A DNA stretch of 41,603 bases. Source: an uncultured Gammaproteobacteria bacterium (GTDB lineage Bacteria; Pseudomonadota; Gammaproteobacteria; JAADHQ01). The notes under the pieces are model-generated. The model searched no databases. It worked only from the letters and a program-made list of their open reading frames with translations, and had not been told where the DNA came from. The stretch's first letter is position 1, and every line of letters starts with the position of its first letter. Below, piece by piece: positions 9,725-20,268 of this stretch. The stretch lies in assembly GCA_947258655.1 (NCBI GenBank), contig CAMYJD010000026.1, positions 1-41,603 of the forward strand. Reading direction: 5' to 3'. The position numbers and the translations under genes are program-made.

Positions 9725-10243
9725 ATGCAAACACCCATGAAGCAGATAGCGGGCCTGGTCCTGGTCATTGTGATTTCAGGTCTGTCTGCCTGTGGCTTTC
9801 AGTTACGTGGACATGCCAAACTGCCTGCGGCCATGGAGCGGATCTATTTGCAATCCGACGCTTCTACATTGTTGTTACGGCATTTACGCCAGTCCCTGCT
9901 CAGGTCCGGTGCACAGCTGGTCGACGATATCAGTGAAGCGACGGCTGTCATGATCGTTGATAGGGAAGAACAGGGAAGGGGGATATTGTCCGTCAGTGAA
10001 ACTGCCCGAGTCAGGGAATATGAGAGTCGGTATACGATCAGTTTTGCGGTCAATAGTGTATCCGGCGAAGCGATTATTCCGCGACAGATAATTGAGCAAA
10101 GACGTGACTACAGTTTTAATGAAAACCAGGTGCTGGCAAAGGAGCGCGAGGAAGCAAGCCTGATACGTGATATGCAAATCGAGGCCGTGCAGGGTATGCT
10201 GCGCAAGATCATGTACACCTATAAATCTACACGTCAGCCCTGA
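9725..10243 (+). CDS. lptE: LPS-assembly lipoprotein LptE
   Basis: An outer-membrane lipoprotein that plugs and assembles the LPS translocon LptD; 172 residues from this start. The signal peptide (K6 followed by a hydrophobic stretch) ends in the lipobox LSAC with the lipidated cysteine at 23, followed by GFQLRG, the conserved start of mature LptE. The remainder is a small alpha/beta LptE domain ending in a positively charged tail. Starts at GTG 9716 or ATG 9737 are also possible; all keep the lipobox. It lies 12 bases after leuS and 11 before holA, the conserved gammaproteobacterial order. Its LPS-transport partners LptA, LptB and LptC are encoded at 33.3-35.1 kb. Confidence 0.93.
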   Translation: MQTPMKQIAGLVLVIVISGLSACGFQLRGHAKLPAAMERIYLQSDASTLLLRHLRQSLLRSGAQLVDDISEATAVMIVDREEQGRGILSVSETARVREYESRYTISFAVNSVSGEAIIPRQIIEQRRDYSFNENQVLAKEREEASLIRDMQIEAVQGMLRKIMYTYKSTRQP

Positions 10244-10254
10244 CGGGGATCGGC

Positions 10255-11277
10255 ATGAAAATCAGAGCGGAGCAATTAGACAGGCATTTACAACAATCAC
10301 TGGCGCCGATATATCTGCTCGGGGGTGATGAGCCACTGCAAGTGCAGGAAGCCGGTGATGCTATCCGTCAGGCGGCGCGCCAACAAGGATTTACAGAACG
10401 CGAAGTCAGACATGTCGAACGTGGCTTCGCATGGCAGGAAGTGATGCAGGTGGCGGATAGTATGTCGCTGTTTGGTGACCGCAAGATCCTTGAAATCCGT
10501 ATGCCAGGCGGCAAACCGGGTGATGAGGGTGCGCGCGTATTGCGTGAGTATGCCGCGCAGCCCGCCGAAGACACGTTGTTGATGATCAGCTGTGGCAAGC
10601 TGGACAGCGCCACGTTGCGGACGAAATGGGCGCAGGCGCTGGAACAGTCCGGGGTACTGATACAGGTTTGGCCAGTCGAGGCAGGGCAGCTGTTCGAGTG
10701 GATCCAGGCACGCATGCGCGGGCAGGGTATGCAAGCATCGCGTGAAGCTGTGTTGTTGCTGGTTGAGCGTGTTGAGGGTAATCTGCTGGCCGCGGCCCAG
10801 GAAATCGATAAATTATTACTACTACATGGCCCCGGCCGAATTGATGCCGAGGCTGTGGCCGATGCGGTTTCCGACAGTGCACGCTACAATATCTATACCC
10901 TGGTCGATACTGCGTTGAGTGGCAAGGTGGATAAAACCTTGAAGATACTCAATGGCTTACGCGGGGAAGGAGTCGAGCCGGTGCTGGTTTTATGGGCATT
11001 GAGCAGGGAAATACGCAGTCTGTCGGCAATGGCCGCAGAAGTCCGCAAGGGGGCGCCTATCGAGTCCGTACTGGGTCGTCAGCGTGTCTGGGAGCGACGC
11101 AAACCCCTGGTGCGTGATGCGCTGAAACGGCATCAGCTGGGGCGCTGGTATGCACTTTTACAGCACTGTGCCAGGATTGACCGGATAATCAAGGGCGTAG
11201 AGGTAGGAAAGCCGTGGGATGAACTGTTACAATTAGGCATATCAATGGCAGGAATAACGGTGCTGGCATCACAATGA
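10255..11277 (+). CDS. holA: DNA polymerase III subunit delta
   Basis: The delta subunit of the clamp-loader complex, which opens the beta sliding clamp during replication. At 340 residues it matches E. coli HolA (343). The N-terminal [18 protein letters not shown] (about 16-33) is the characteristic HolA opening, followed by the AAA-like domain I/II and the C-terminal collar domain (about 210-335, with [13 protein letters not shown] and [13 protein letters not shown]). As expected for delta, no functional Walker motifs are seen. The stop overlaps the proA start by four bases (ATGA), indicating translational coupling. Confidence 0.95.
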   Translation: MKIRAEQLDRHLQQSLAPIYLLGGDEPLQVQEAGDAIRQAARQQGFTEREVRHVERGFAWQEVMQVADSMSLFGDRKILEIRMPGGKPGDEGARVLREYAAQPAEDTLLMISCGKLDSATLRTKWAQALEQSGVLIQVWPVEAGQLFEWIQARMRGQGMQASREAVLLLVERVEGNLLAAAQEIDKLLLLHGPGRIDAEAVADAVSDSARYNIYTLVDTALSGKVDKTLKILNGLRGEGVEPVLVLWALSREIRSLSAMAAEVRKGAPIESVLGRQRVWERRKPLVRDALKRHQLGRWYALLQHCARIDRIIKGVEVGKPWDELLQLGISMAGITVLASQ

Positions 11278-12554
11278 GCGCAAATCCACACACAGGTTTT
11301 CAGGTGCAGGCCTATATGCAACAGGTCGGCATGCAGGCGCGCGCAGCTGCTCGATTAATGGCCGCAGCGGATACCGCCAGCAAGAATGCGGCGCTGATCG
11401 CGATAGCAGCCAGACTGGAATCATCAGCACAACTGTTACAGGACGAGAATAACAAGGATCTCGAAGCGGGTCGTCAGAACGGTCTTAGCGACGCGATGCT
11501 GGATCGCCTTGAGCTGACCACAGAGCGTATCGGCGCTATGGCGGAAGGTCTGAGGCAGGTCGCTGCACTGCCTGATCCGGTGGGCGTAATCAGTGACATG
11601 CAATATCGCCCGAGTGGTATCCAGGTTGGACGTATGCGTGTACCCCTCGGTGTTATTGGCATCATCTTTGAGTCGCGCCCGAATGTTACCGCAGATGCCG
11701 CCGCATTATGTCTGAAATCCGGCAATGCCAGTATTCTGCGCGGCGGTTCCGAGGCCATTCATTCCAATCAGGCCATTGCGCTCTGTATTCAGCAGGGTCT
11801 GGAGGAAGCCGGTCTGCCTGCTGACGCCGTGCAGGTTATCGAGACCACTGACCGGGATGCGGTCGGTGAACTTATCAGGATGCCGGAATATGTTGATGTC
11901 ATCGTTCCGCGCGGCGGCAAGGGCCTGATCGAGCGCATCAGCCGCGAAGCCAGAGTGCCGGTCATCAAACATCTTGACGGTATCTGTCATATCTATATCG
12001 ATGATGACGCGGATCTGGACAAGGCGATCCAGGTTGCGTTCAATGCCAAGACCCAGCGCTATGGTACCTGTAATACAATGGAAACCCTGCTCGTGTCCGA
12101 AGTAATTGCGAAGGAAGTATTACCCGAGCTCGGTGCCATGTTTGCAGAAAAAGGTGTTGAAGTCAGAGGTTGTGAAACCACCTGTAATCTTGTCGCTACA
12201 GCAAAACCGGCAAGCGTTGAAGATTGGGATAGCGAATATCTGGCACCCATATTGTCCGTGCGTGTGGTAAAGGGTCTGGATGAGGCCATCGACCATATCG
12301 AGGCACATAGTTCGAAACATACCGATGCCATCATTAGTGAAAATTATTCCAGTACGCGACGTTTTCTGCGCGAAGTGGATTCCAGCTCTGTTATGGTCAA
12401 TGCCTCAACCCGCTTTGCAGATGGTTTTGAATATGGATTGGGTGCTGAAATCGGTATCAGTACCGACAAGTTGCATGCGCGCGGGCCGGTAGGACTGGAA
12501 GGTCTGACTACTCTGAAATTTGTCGTCCTCGGCGACGGTCATATCAGGACATAG
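11274..12554 (+). CDS. proA: gamma-glutamyl phosphate reductase
   Basis: The second enzyme of proline biosynthesis: NADPH-dependent reduction of L-glutamyl 5-phosphate to the semialdehyde. At 426 residues it is close to the usual 417. It has the aldehyde-dehydrogenase fold with [20 protein letters not shown] (131-150) in the nucleotide-binding half, and the catalytic cysteine C266 in [11 protein letters not shown]. The C-terminal [19 protein letters not shown] is diagnostic for ProA. proB is not in the window. The start overlaps the holA stop by four bases, and nadD follows after 23 bases. Confidence 0.96.
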   Translation: MSANPHTGFQVQAYMQQVGMQARAAARLMAAADTASKNAALIAIAARLESSAQLLQDENNKDLEAGRQNGLSDAMLDRLELTTERIGAMAEGLRQVAALPDPVGVISDMQYRPSGIQVGRMRVPLGVIGIIFESRPNVTADAAALCLKSGNASILRGGSEAIHSNQAIALCIQQGLEEAGLPADAVQVIETTDRDAVGELIRMPEYVDVIVPRGGKGLIERISREARVPVIKHLDGICHIYIDDDADLDKAIQVAFNAKTQRYGTCNTMETLLVSEVIAKEVLPELGAMFAEKGVEVRGCETTCNLVATAKPASVEDWDSEYLAPILSVRVVKGLDEAIDHIEAHSSKHTDAIISENYSSTRRFLREVDSSSVMVNASTRFADGFEYGLGAEIGISTDKLHARGPVGLEGLTTLKFVVLGDGHIRT

Positions 12555-12577
12555 ATACGCGTGGCTGCCATTCTGTC

Positions 12578-13213
12578 ATGATCGGAATTTTCGGGGGCAC
12601 ATTTGACCCGATCCACTTTGGCCATTTGCGCCCGGCACTTGAGGTTTTCCAGGACTTGCGTCTTGAGCAACTGCGCTGGATACCAGCAGGTCAACCTCCC
12701 CATCGTGATAGCCCGGATGCATCGATTGAACAGCGCCTGGATATGTTGCGCCTGGCACTGCAGGATATACCTCAATCTGTAGTAGATGAATGTGAAGTGC
12801 AACGCCCGGGTCCGTCGTATATGTTTGATACGCTGACCATGTTGAGGCAGCGCTTTGCTGAGACCGGCCTGGCCCTGATATTGGGAATGGATGCATTTAA
12901 TGGATTACCGGGCTGGCATCGCTGGCAGGAACTGTTAAATCTGGCGCACATCATCGTATGTTCGCGGCCTGATGTTGATTTAGCTGCAAGTGCTGAACTG
13001 CATGCAATGATTGCAGCCAGCAGGGTCGACGATATATCGCGTTTGCATGATAGTCATGGCGGCCTGATTTATATTCATCCGGTAACCGCGTTACCGATAT
13101 CAGCAACCGAGATTCGTGGCATATGCAAACAGGGCAAAAGCCCGCGTTTTTTATTACCCGCAAATGTGTGTGATTACATAGAACAGAACGGTCTGTACCG
13201 ACAAGAGGTCTGA
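12578..13213 (+). CDS. nadD: nicotinate-nucleotide adenylyltransferase
   Basis: Catalyses adenylation of nicotinic acid mononucleotide to deamido-NAD, the committed step shared by NAD synthesis and salvage. It has 211 residues (E. coli 213). The nucleotidyltransferase motif [11 protein letters not shown] is at residues 6-16 and the C-terminal ISATEIR (a form of the ISSTxxR motif) at about 172-178. [15 protein letters not shown] in the centre is typical. The start has no strong ribosome site. It heads the widely conserved nadD-rsfS-rlmH group. Confidence 0.95.
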   Translation: MIGIFGGTFDPIHFGHLRPALEVFQDLRLEQLRWIPAGQPPHRDSPDASIEQRLDMLRLALQDIPQSVVDECEVQRPGPSYMFDTLTMLRQRFAETGLALILGMDAFNGLPGWHRWQELLNLAHIIVCSRPDVDLAASAELHAMIAASRVDDISRLHDSHGGLIYIHPVTALPISATEIRGICKQGKSPRFLLPANVCDYIEQNGLYRQEV

Positions 13214-13223
13214 ATACAAGAGA

Positions 13224-13580
13224 ATGAATAGCGAAGAATTACTAAAACTGGTGATGGATGCCATCGAGGACATGAAAGCCATTGATGTGCGCGTGCTTGA
13301 TGTACGTGATATGACTTCGGTGACTGATATAATGATTATCGCCAGCGGTAGCTCCAGTCGGCATGTCAAGTCCATTGCTGATAATATTATTATGAAGGCC
13401 AAGGAGCAGGGGGTCCCACCTCTTGGCAGTGAAGGCGAAACAACCGGTGAATGGGTGTTGGTCGATATGGGTGATATTGTTATCCATGTGATGTTACCCG
13501 AGGTTCGTGATTTTTATAATCTGGAAAAGTTATGGACTGTGAAAGCACCTGATCAGGTTGCCGATAAAAAGTCGGATTAA
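13224..13580 (+). CDS. rsfS: ribosomal silencing factor RsfS
   Basis: A 118-residue protein of the Iojap/RsfS (YbeB) family. It binds uL14 on the 50S subunit and blocks subunit joining when nutrients are scarce. The conserved core includes ALKAIDV-like [10 protein letters not shown] (18-27), [20 protein letters not shown] (about 34-53) and [30 protein letters not shown] (74-103 region). The start is preceded by AAGAGA. Its stop (TAA 13578-13580) shares one base with the rlmH start, so the two are likely coupled; both act on the large subunit. Confidence 0.95.
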   Translation: MNSEELLKLVMDAIEDMKAIDVRVLDVRDMTSVTDIMIIASGSSSRHVKSIADNIIMKAKEQGVPPLGSEGETTGEWVLVDMGDIVIHVMLPEVRDFYNLEKLWTVKAPDQVADKKSD

Positions 13581-14047
13581 TGCGCATTAATCTGATTGCA
13601 GTGGGTACACGTATGCCAGCATGGGTGGACGATGCCTATCAGGATTATGCCTCGCGCTTGCAGCGGGACTGTACCTTGAAACTAGTCGAAATAAATCCGG
13701 GGAAACGTCACAAGGGCGCTGACCTGAACAGACTGCGAATGGAGGAAGGTAAAAGGATACTGGCGGCAATTCCCGCTTCCACTTATGTTGTTGCGCTGGA
13801 TGTAGGCGGAAAATCCTGGAGTACAGAGCAATTATCAGAGCAGCTTGCCAGCTGGATGCAATCAGGTCGGGACCTGGCCCTGCTGGTCGGGGGGCCGGAG
13901 GGGCTGTCAGAAGACTGTAATCGCCGCGCAGACCAAAGCTGGTCATTGTCGCCACTTACCCTGCCTCATCCCATGGTACGAGTGATCATCGCCGAGCAGT
14001 TGTTCAGGGCCTGGAGTATCCTCAATAATCATCCATATCACAGATAG
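13580..14047 (+). CDS. rlmH: 23S rRNA pseudouridine-1915 N3-methyltransferase RlmH
   Basis: A SPOUT methyltransferase that methylates pseudouridine 1915 of helix 69 in assembled 70S ribosomes, using SAM. The 155 residues equal the E. coli length. The SAM-binding knot shows FxxGG-type LLVGGPEGLS (about 100-109), followed by LSLSPLTLPHPMVRVIIAEQ-type sequence and the C-terminal NNHPYHR that contacts the substrate. The ATG overlaps the rsfS stop by one base (TAATG). Confidence 0.96.
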   Translation: MRINLIAVGTRMPAWVDDAYQDYASRLQRDCTLKLVEINPGKRHKGADLNRLRMEEGKRILAAIPASTYVVALDVGGKSWSTEQLSEQLASWMQSGRDLALLVGGPEGLSEDCNRRADQSWSLSPLTLPHPMVRVIIAEQLFRAWSILNNHPYHR

Positions 14048-14097
14048 GCCGATGCAGGAGCGTGTATGACGGTGCGGATGCTGGTAAATTACGGTTT

Positions 14098-14137
14098 TTG
14101 TGATCAATGCTACTGTGCGGATAATTGTGTGACACAA
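14098..14137 (+). promoter_or_regulatory. candidate promoter and overlapping palindrome before maf
   Basis: TTGTGA (14098-14103) and GATAAT (14120-14125) are 16 bases apart, with 4 of 6 and 5 of 6 consensus matches. The -10 overlaps a palindrome, TTGTG-TGA-CACAA (14125-14137), placed just before the maf ATG at 14140. The palindrome could be an operator; no regulator is identified. If this is the promoter, the leader before maf would be very short. Confidence 0.3.
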
Positions 14138-14139
14138 TA

Positions 14140-14727
14140 ATGTCTCGGGCTATACAACTTTACCTGGCATCGACTTCACCGCGCAGACGGGAACTGCTGC
14201 AACAACTGGGGCTTGTATTTGATACTCTTGCTGTCGATGTGAATGAAACGATCATGGATAATGAATCTGCCAATGATTTTGTTGTGCGCATGGCGTTGCA
14301 AAAGGCCACAGCCGGCTGGCAGCATATACGCCGTGAACAGCCGCTGCCGGTGCTGGGCTCTGATACTGTGGTGGTTGTCGATGACGAGATTTTTGGTAAG
14401 CCGCGTGATCGTGCGCATGCGCAGGATATGTTGACCCGCTTGTCAGGTCGTTGCCACCAGGTCCTGACAGCAGTGGCGCTGAAGTCTGTAGCCACTGAGG
14501 ATGTCAGGGTAAACAGCAGTCAGGTCTGTTTCCGTTCCTTGTCTATGCAAGAGATCAATGCATACTGGCAAACAGGAGAACCGCAAGACAAGGCCGGTGC
14601 TTATGCAATCCAGGGCCTAGCGGCGCAGTTTATCCGCCATCTTCAAGGGAGTTATTCAGCTGTCATGGGTCTGCCTTTGTACGAGACCGCGGAATTACTC
14701 TCTGAAACAGGTGTCGAATGTCTGTAG
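14140..14727 (+). CDS. maf: Maf-family nucleoside triphosphate pyrophosphatase (dTTP/UTP type)
   Basis: A 195-residue house-cleaning enzyme that hydrolyses dTTP/UTP and modified pyrimidine nucleotides to the monophosphates. The start motif LASTSPRRRELL (9-20) binds phosphate; the acidic VNETI and GSDTVVVVDDEIFGKP segments hold the catalytic and metal-binding residues, with D73 in GSDT the likely base. The AYAIQGLAAQFI segment and the position before rng and yhdP place it with E. coli YhdE rather than YceF. ATG 14140 is chosen over TTG 14125, which would add only five residues and overlap the candidate -10 box. Confidence 0.93.
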   Translation: MSRAIQLYLASTSPRRRELLQQLGLVFDTLAVDVNETIMDNESANDFVVRMALQKATAGWQHIRREQPLPVLGSDTVVVVDDEIFGKPRDRAHAQDMLTRLSGRCHQVLTAVALKSVATEDVRVNSSQVCFRSLSMQEINAYWQTGEPQDKAGAYAIQGLAAQFIRHLQGSYSAVMGLPLYETAELLSETGVECL

Positions 14728-14804
14728 ACAGCCGAAAAGTAAAAAGACCTGGGTGTATCGGCGAAATTACCAGCTAACAATAATATAAAATATACCGGAA
14801 AAAA

Positions 14805-16280
14805 ATGAGTGAAGAAATACTGATAAACGTGACACCTCGGGAAACTCGCGTCGCACTGATCGAAAATGGTGTATTGCAGGAAGTATTTATCGAACGCACG
14901 AGAAAACGGGGCATTGTCGGAAATATCTACAAGGGCAAGGTCAGTCGCGTATTGCCGGGTATGCAGGCAGCCTTTATAGATATTGGCCTTGAGCGCGCGG
15001 CATTTCTACATGCATCCGACATCAGTAACGCATTGTTGTCCGACGAGGAAGAACTGGACGGGGACCGACGCCAGAATGATATTTCCGACCTGGTGACAGA
15101 AGGGCAGGAAATACTGGTACAGGTCATCAAGGACCCATTAGGCACCAAGGGTGCACGTCTGACAACACACATCACAATACCTTCACGTTATCTGGTGTTG
15201 TTGCCAGGTGAAAGTAATATCGGCATTTCAACCAGGATAGAAGATGAGAATGAGCGCCTGCGTCTGAAGGAGGCCGTTTTGGGCATGACTAATGGCGAAC
15301 AAAGTAAAGGTTACATCATCAGGACTGTGGCCGAGGGTATCGATGAGCAGGCGCTGGTTTCAGATCAGGACTTCCTGTGCAAATTATGGGGATGTATCCA
15401 GGAACAGATTAAAACCACCCGCTCGGGTTCAGTGGTTTATGAGGATCTGTCATTGGCTATTCGTACATTGCGTGACATGGTCGATGACCGTATTGAAAAA
15501 ATACGTGTGGACTCGCGTGAGAGCTTTCAGAAAATGCAACAATTCAGTCGCCAGTTCGTTCCGCATATGACTGGTTGTCTGGAATATTATCCGGGCGAGC
15601 GTCCCATATTTGACCTGTATAATGTTGAAGATGAATTGCAGAGGGCTTTGGATCGAAAAGTGCAGCTGAAATCCGGTGGCTATTTGATCATCGATCAGAC
15701 CGAGGCGATGACTACCATCGATGTCAATACCGGTGCCTACGTTGGTCACCGCAATCTGGAAGAAACTATTTTCAAGACCAACCTTGAAGCGGCGCAAGCC
15801 ATTTCACGGCAATTGAGATTACGTAACCTCGGCGGCATTATTATTATTGATTTCATTGATATGTCGCTCGAGGATCACAAGCGTCAGGTGTTGCGTGCAC
15901 TGGAGAAATGCCTGGTCAAGGACCATGCCAAGAGCCAGATCACCGAGGTATCCAGTCTTGGACTGGTCGAAATGACTCGCAAACGGACAAGGGAAAGTCT
16001 GGAGCATATACTGTGTGATGCTTGTCCCACCTGCGGAGGACGTGGTTCGATAAAATCGGCCGAGACCGTCTGTTATGAAATATTCAGGGAAATTATTCGC
16101 GAGGCACGTCAGTATGATGCCAGGGAGTTGCTGGTACTCGCTTCCCAGGACGTCGTCGATCTGCTGCTGGATGAAGAGAGTTCCAGTCTTGCCGAACTGG
16201 AATCCTTTATCGAGGTTCCGATCAAGTTTCAGGTGGAATCGTTGTTCTCGCCGGAACAGTATGATGTAGTATTGATGTAA
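14805..16280 (+). CDS. rng: ribonuclease G
   Basis: An RNase E/G-family endoribonuclease for 16S rRNA 5' maturation and mRNA decay. At 491 residues it matches RNase G (489) and lacks the long C-terminal scaffold of RNase E. The S1 domain is at ~36-125 (GNIYKGKVSRVLPGMQAAFID). The magnesium-binding aspartates are D306 in TIDVNTG and D349 in IIIIDFIDM, with the same 43-residue spacing as D303/D346 of RNase E. The zinc-link cysteines appear in CDACPTCGG (404-412). It follows maf and precedes yhdP as in E. coli. Confidence 0.95.
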   Translation: MSEEILINVTPRETRVALIENGVLQEVFIERTRKRGIVGNIYKGKVSRVLPGMQAAFIDIGLERAAFLHASDISNALLSDEEELDGDRRQNDISDLVTEGQEILVQVIKDPLGTKGARLTTHITIPSRYLVLLPGESNIGISTRIEDENERLRLKEAVLGMTNGEQSKGYIIRTVAEGIDEQALVSDQDFLCKLWGCIQEQIKTTRSGSVVYEDLSLAIRTLRDMVDDRIEKIRVDSRESFQKMQQFSRQFVPHMTGCLEYYPGERPIFDLYNVEDELQRALDRKVQLKSGGYLIIDQTEAMTTIDVNTGAYVGHRNLEETIFKTNLEAAQAISRQLRLRNLGGIIIIDFIDMSLEDHKRQVLRALEKCLVKDHAKSQITEVSSLGLVEMTRKRTRESLEHILCDACPTCGGRGSIKSAETVCYEIFREIIREARQYDARELLVLASQDVVDLLLDEESSSLAELESFIEVPIKFQVESLFSPEQYDVVLM

Positions 16281-16331
16281 TGATTTCCGACAACAAATTT
16301 ATTTTTCGAGTAGTCGATATATAGCGATTCC

Positions 16332-19300
16332 ATGCAGGGCATAAAAAAATTCTCCAGACGCTGTATGACTTTCTGTTGGACCAGTCTGGCGATTATTATC
16401 ATTCTGTTTGCACTGCTGGTCAGTATCAGTCGCATGTTAATGCCATTGCTTGCCGATTACAGGCCAGACCTGGAGCAGCTCGCCAGCGAGCAACTGGGCA
16501 GGCCGGTAAAGCTGGAAAGTCTCAATGCTGAATGGGTGGGCCTGTGGCCACGCATTCATCTCTCCGGAGTACGTGTACAGTCCAAGGCTGACAGTAAAGA
16601 CTGGCTGCAGGTAAGTGATGTGTGGCTGTCGCTGGACTTGTTGTCGCTGCTGAGTAAGGGTCAGCTGGATACCCGTCGTGTCAGGATTGATGGACTGCAT
16701 CTCGATGTGCAGCGAATTAATGATGCGGTTTATGTCGTCAATGGCGAGCCTTTTCGCCTGGATCAAAACAGCCCGGATGATCAGGCCGATCTGTTGCAGT
16801 GGTTATTCACACGCGATCGATTACAAATGCAGGATAGCCGTTTTGCCTACAAGGACGAGCGCTACAGTAGTCAGGCCATCGAGTTGTCAGATGTCAATGT
16901 TTCCCTGCAAAATAGTAATGGTTTGCACCATGCCTATGGCCATTTCAGTATACCCGCGCAGCGACATAGCCGTCTGTCTTTTGTTATCGATATGCACGGG
17001 GATATGTTGCAACCACAAAATGTATTTAATGATTTATATTTGCAGGGTGATCTATATGTCTCCAGTGGCATGCAGGAATGGTTGCAGCCCATTGTTAATA
17101 TTGAGCAGGGCGCAATCAAGCTGAAACTATGGGGAGCCGGGTCCTTGCAAAGACTTGAACGCGTAAGCGCGGATGTGCATGCACAGGACCTGGCCTGGTC
17201 AGTTGCGGATAAAAACAGACAGGAGGTCCGTAGTGAGATAGACGAGTTACAGGCCAGAGTTTTCTGGAGCCGCCATGAAATGGGCTGGAATCTGGATGTT
17301 GAGGATTTCACCCTGCTCAAGCAGGACAGGAAATGGCCGCAGTCAGAAATTCATTTGCTCTATCGCGACAAGCCTGAACAGGAGTATGTGTCGCTTGAAG
17401 GTGCCGTCGACTTTGTCAGGCTCGAGGATGTTTCCGGTCTTTTATCCGGCAACCTGCCGCACACCCTGGCGATCAGTGAGCAGATCAGGCAACTGGATAT
17501 GCAGGGCAGTTTGGAGGAAACCAAATTCCGAATATCACGCGACCGCGATGGCGTCCGCGACCTTTATTTCAGTTCAGTCTTCGAGAACTTCGGTTTCGAA
17601 CCTTGGCGTTCGTTACCGGGTGTGCGGGGCTTGGATGGCAGGGCTATCCTGACGCACGACAAGGGCGTGTTGAAGCTCGACAGCGCCGACACTGTGCTGG
17701 ATTTTGGCGATCTGTTCAAGGATCGGTTGACGTTACGTGATATCCGCGGGGATGTGTACTGGAAGTCTGGTGCTGCAGGAGTCGAGTTATCCTTCGATGG
17801 TCTGGCCGCCGACAATGAGCATGTTGAAACGATCTCGCGGGCTGCGATTCTTGTTCCCGCTGACGGCGGTTCACCATTTATAGATATGAGTGTGGATTTT
17901 AGCAATGGCCAGGTGCGTCACGCAGCAAACTATTTGCCACGCAGGATCATGGGTAAGCAAACGGTAAAATGGCTTGACAAGGCATTTGTGCAGGGGCGGG
18001 TGAGCGCTGGAAAAATGATATTTCACGGCCGTTCCGCGGATTTTCCTTTTGCCAAAGAGGCCGGCACTTTTGTGGTCGATTTCGATATCGAGGATATGCA
18101 GCTTGACTACGCAGATTTATGGCCGCATTTGCATGAAGTTGATGCTAGTGTACGTTTTCATAATAACTCATTGCTCGTCAATATACATCGTGGAACAGCA
18201 AGTCAGGTCGGCCTGGAGTCTTCACTGCTGAAAATTGAGTCTCTCGGTAGTAAGGCAGTGCTGAATATGGATCTGAATTTTTCAGGCAGGACGCAACAGT
18301 TGATTAAATATCTGCATGACAGCCCGGCAGGGGAAGATGCGCGTACAGCCCTCAATAGCGTCAGTACTGATGGTAATATGGACAGTCAGGTGAAACTCTC
18401 CATTCCGCTTGCGCAGCCGCGGGATTTCAGATTACAGGGACACACACATATTAAAGAAGGTGATCTGCGCCTGCAGGAGTGGCAATTTGAGCTGACGGAG
18501 TTCAAGGGGGATTTGCACTATGCGTATGATGGCAAAAACTTCACATATACCTCAAACAATATGCAAGGCCAGTATCTGGGCAGGCCGGCACAGCTAAATG
18601 TCAGCACAAAAACCAGGCGCAAGCAGGCCGCGGTAATTGTAATTGACATGCATTCACGCCTTGGCTTGTCACAATTACTGGATGGTAAGCTGCCACACGC
18701 GGGGGATATTTTTCGCGGTGATTCGAACTGGAAGATCGCGTTGAATTTGCAGGATAAAGGCACGACATTAATGCTTGAATCCAATCTGCTCGGTGAGCAA
18801 ATCGAGTTGCCGGATGGTTTTTCCAAGCAGTCCGGGCAAAAACGCAATTTGCGTATTCAGGCGAATATCGACCAGGCGCAGATAGAAATGATCGGGGTCG
18901 AATATGGTGATACTGCAAGCGCCCGTTTCAGGCTAACCGGGAAAAAAAACAAGGCGGGATTTTCTAAAGGAGCAATACGCTTTGGCAAAGGCAAGGTCGT
19001 GCTTCCGTCTACAGACGGCCTTGTCGTAAATGGGCAACTGGACACTATAGCGGTTGATAAATGGCTGTCTCTGTTTGGCGAAGACGATGGAGGGCTATCC
19101 GCTGCCGATGCTGTGGCGATAATCAATAAGGTCGATCTGCTTGTTGGCAGACTGATTGTCGGGCAACTGCAATATAACAAACTGTCTGTAATAGCGAACC
19201 ACAGAAAGACTGATGTGCTGGTCACAGTCGGTGCGGATGAGGTCGCGGGTCAAATCACTATTCCGGTAAATGGAGACACATTAACGGCTATTGATTTGAA

Positions 19301-20198
19301 CCTCAAATATCTTTATCTGAAAACACCAGCTGAGAAACTTGAATCTTCGGTAACTGATCCGAGAAAGCTTCCTGCAATCAGATTTGTTAGTCAGAAGTTG
19401 TTTCTGAATGGAAACGAATTGGGTAATCTGGTTTTGGATATTGGTAAAATTCCACATGGCCTGAAGATTGATAAACTCGAACTCAAAGGCAAGTTGATGG
19501 AGGTCAGTGCTGCCGGCAGTTGGCAGTTCAGGCAATCCTGGCATGAATCAACATTCAGTATGAACTTGAAGACACCGGCGATTGGCGAGGCTATGGAATT
19601 ATTCGGTTTTCAGGCGAGTATCGATGATGGTGAGGCTAGTGCACAGTTGCAAGCCAGCTGGAGTGGTCCACCGCACTGGTTTGAGATGAAACGTCTCAAT
19701 GGCAGCCTGCAATTGTCAATCAATAAAGGTCAGTTACGCGATATCGATCCGGGCGGTGGCAGAATATTTGGTTTGCTGAGTGTGCAAAGCTTGCAACGCC
19801 GCTTGTTCCTGGATTTCAGTGATGTGTTTAAGAAAGGATTCAGTTTTGACAAGATCGCAGGCAGTTTCAGTATTGCCGATGGTGATGCATATACCAATGA
19901 TTTGTTTCTCGATGGTCCCGCTGCAAGGATTGATATTGCCGGCAGGATTGGCCTGGCAGCCGAGGATTATGACGAAGAGATTATTGTTACGCCAAAACTG
20001 TCTTCGAGTATACCGGTGTTGGGTCTTGCTGCCGGTCCCCAGGTAGCGATAGGTCTATTCCTGACTGAAAAAATCCTGCGTAAGGATATCAATAAAATGT
20101 CGCGGACTCGCTACAATCTGACGGGATCATGGGATACGCCCGAGATCAGGAAAATAACCGTTGAGATCGAACAGGATGATGAATTTGAAGGGCCCTGA
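16332..20198 (+). CDS. yhdP: AsmA-family inner-membrane protein YhdP
   Basis: A 1288-residue bridge-like protein (E. coli YhdP is 1266). One N-terminal transmembrane helix (~16-38, TFCWTSLAIIIILFALLVS) anchors a very long periplasmic domain of repeating beta-strand units, with the AsmA-type C-terminal region (~1130-1250). Together with TamB and YdbH, YhdP moves phospholipids from the inner to the outer membrane. The start ATG 16332 leaves a 51-base gap from rng. The DYRPDLEQLASEQLGRPVKL opening (about 43-62) is typical of the family. Several Lpt and lipoprotein factors nearby also serve the envelope. Confidence 0.93.
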   Translation: MQGIKKFSRRCMTFCWTSLAIIIILFALLVSISRMLMPLLADYRPDLEQLASEQLGRPVKLESLNAEWVGLWPRIHLSGVRVQSKADSKDWLQVSDVWLSLDLLSLLSKGQLDTRRVRIDGLHLDVQRINDAVYVVNGEPFRLDQNSPDDQADLLQWLFTRDRLQMQDSRFAYKDERYSSQAIELSDVNVSLQNSNGLHHAYGHFSIPAQRHSRLSFVIDMHGDMLQPQNVFNDLYLQGDLYVSSGMQEWLQPIVNIEQGAIKLKLWGAGSLQRLERVSADVHAQDLAWSVADKNRQEVRSEIDELQARVFWSRHEMGWNLDVEDFTLLKQDRKWPQSEIHLLYRDKPEQEYVSLEGAVDFVRLEDVSGLLSGNLPHTLAISEQIRQLDMQGSLEETKFRISRDRDGVRDLYFSSVFENFGFEPWRSLPGVRGLDGRAILTHDKGVLKLDSADTVLDFGDLFKDRLTLRDIRGDVYWKSGAAGVELSFDGLAADNEHVETISRAAILVPADGGSPFIDMSVDFSNGQVRHAANYLPRRIMGKQTVKWLDKAFVQGRVSAGKMIFHGRSADFPFAKEAGTFVVDFDIEDMQLDYADLWPHLHEVDASVRFHNNSLLVNIHRGTASQVGLESSLLKIESLGSKAVLNMDLNFSGRTQQLIKYLHDSPAGEDARTALNSVSTDGNMDSQVKLSIPLAQPRDFRLQGHTHIKEGDLRLQEWQFELTEFKGDLHYAYDGKNFTYTSNNMQGQYLGRPAQLNVSTKTRRKQAAVIVIDMHSRLGLSQLLDGKLPHAGDIFRGDSNWKIALNLQDKGTTLMLESNLLGEQIELPDGFSKQSGQKRNLRIQANIDQAQIEMIGVEYGDTASARFRLTGKKNKAGFSKGAIRFGKGKVVLPSTDGLVVNGQLDTIAVDKWLSLFGEDDGGLSAADAVAIINKVDLLVGRLIVGQLQYNKLSVIANHRKTDVLVTVGADEVAGQITIPVNGDTLTAIDLNLKYLYLKTPAEKLESSVTDPRKLPAIRFVSQKLFLNGNELGNLVLDIGKIPHGLKIDKLELKGKLMEVSAAGSWQFRQSWHESTFSMNLKTPAIGEAMELFGFQASIDDGEASAQLQASWSGPPHWFEMKRLNGSLQLSINKGQLRDIDPGGGRIFGLLSVQSLQRRLFLDFSDVFKKGFSFDKIAGSFSIADGDAYTNDLFLDGPAARIDIAGRIGLAAEDYDEEIIVTPKLSSSIPVLGLAAGPQVAIGLFLTEKILRKDINKMSRTRYNLTGSWDTPEIRKITVEIEQDDEFEGP

Positions 20199-20268
20199 GC
20201 GGCATGAAAAATCAGTATTTAGCTATAGCCCACTGATTAAGATGGAAATATTATGGTATGCTGTAAAT

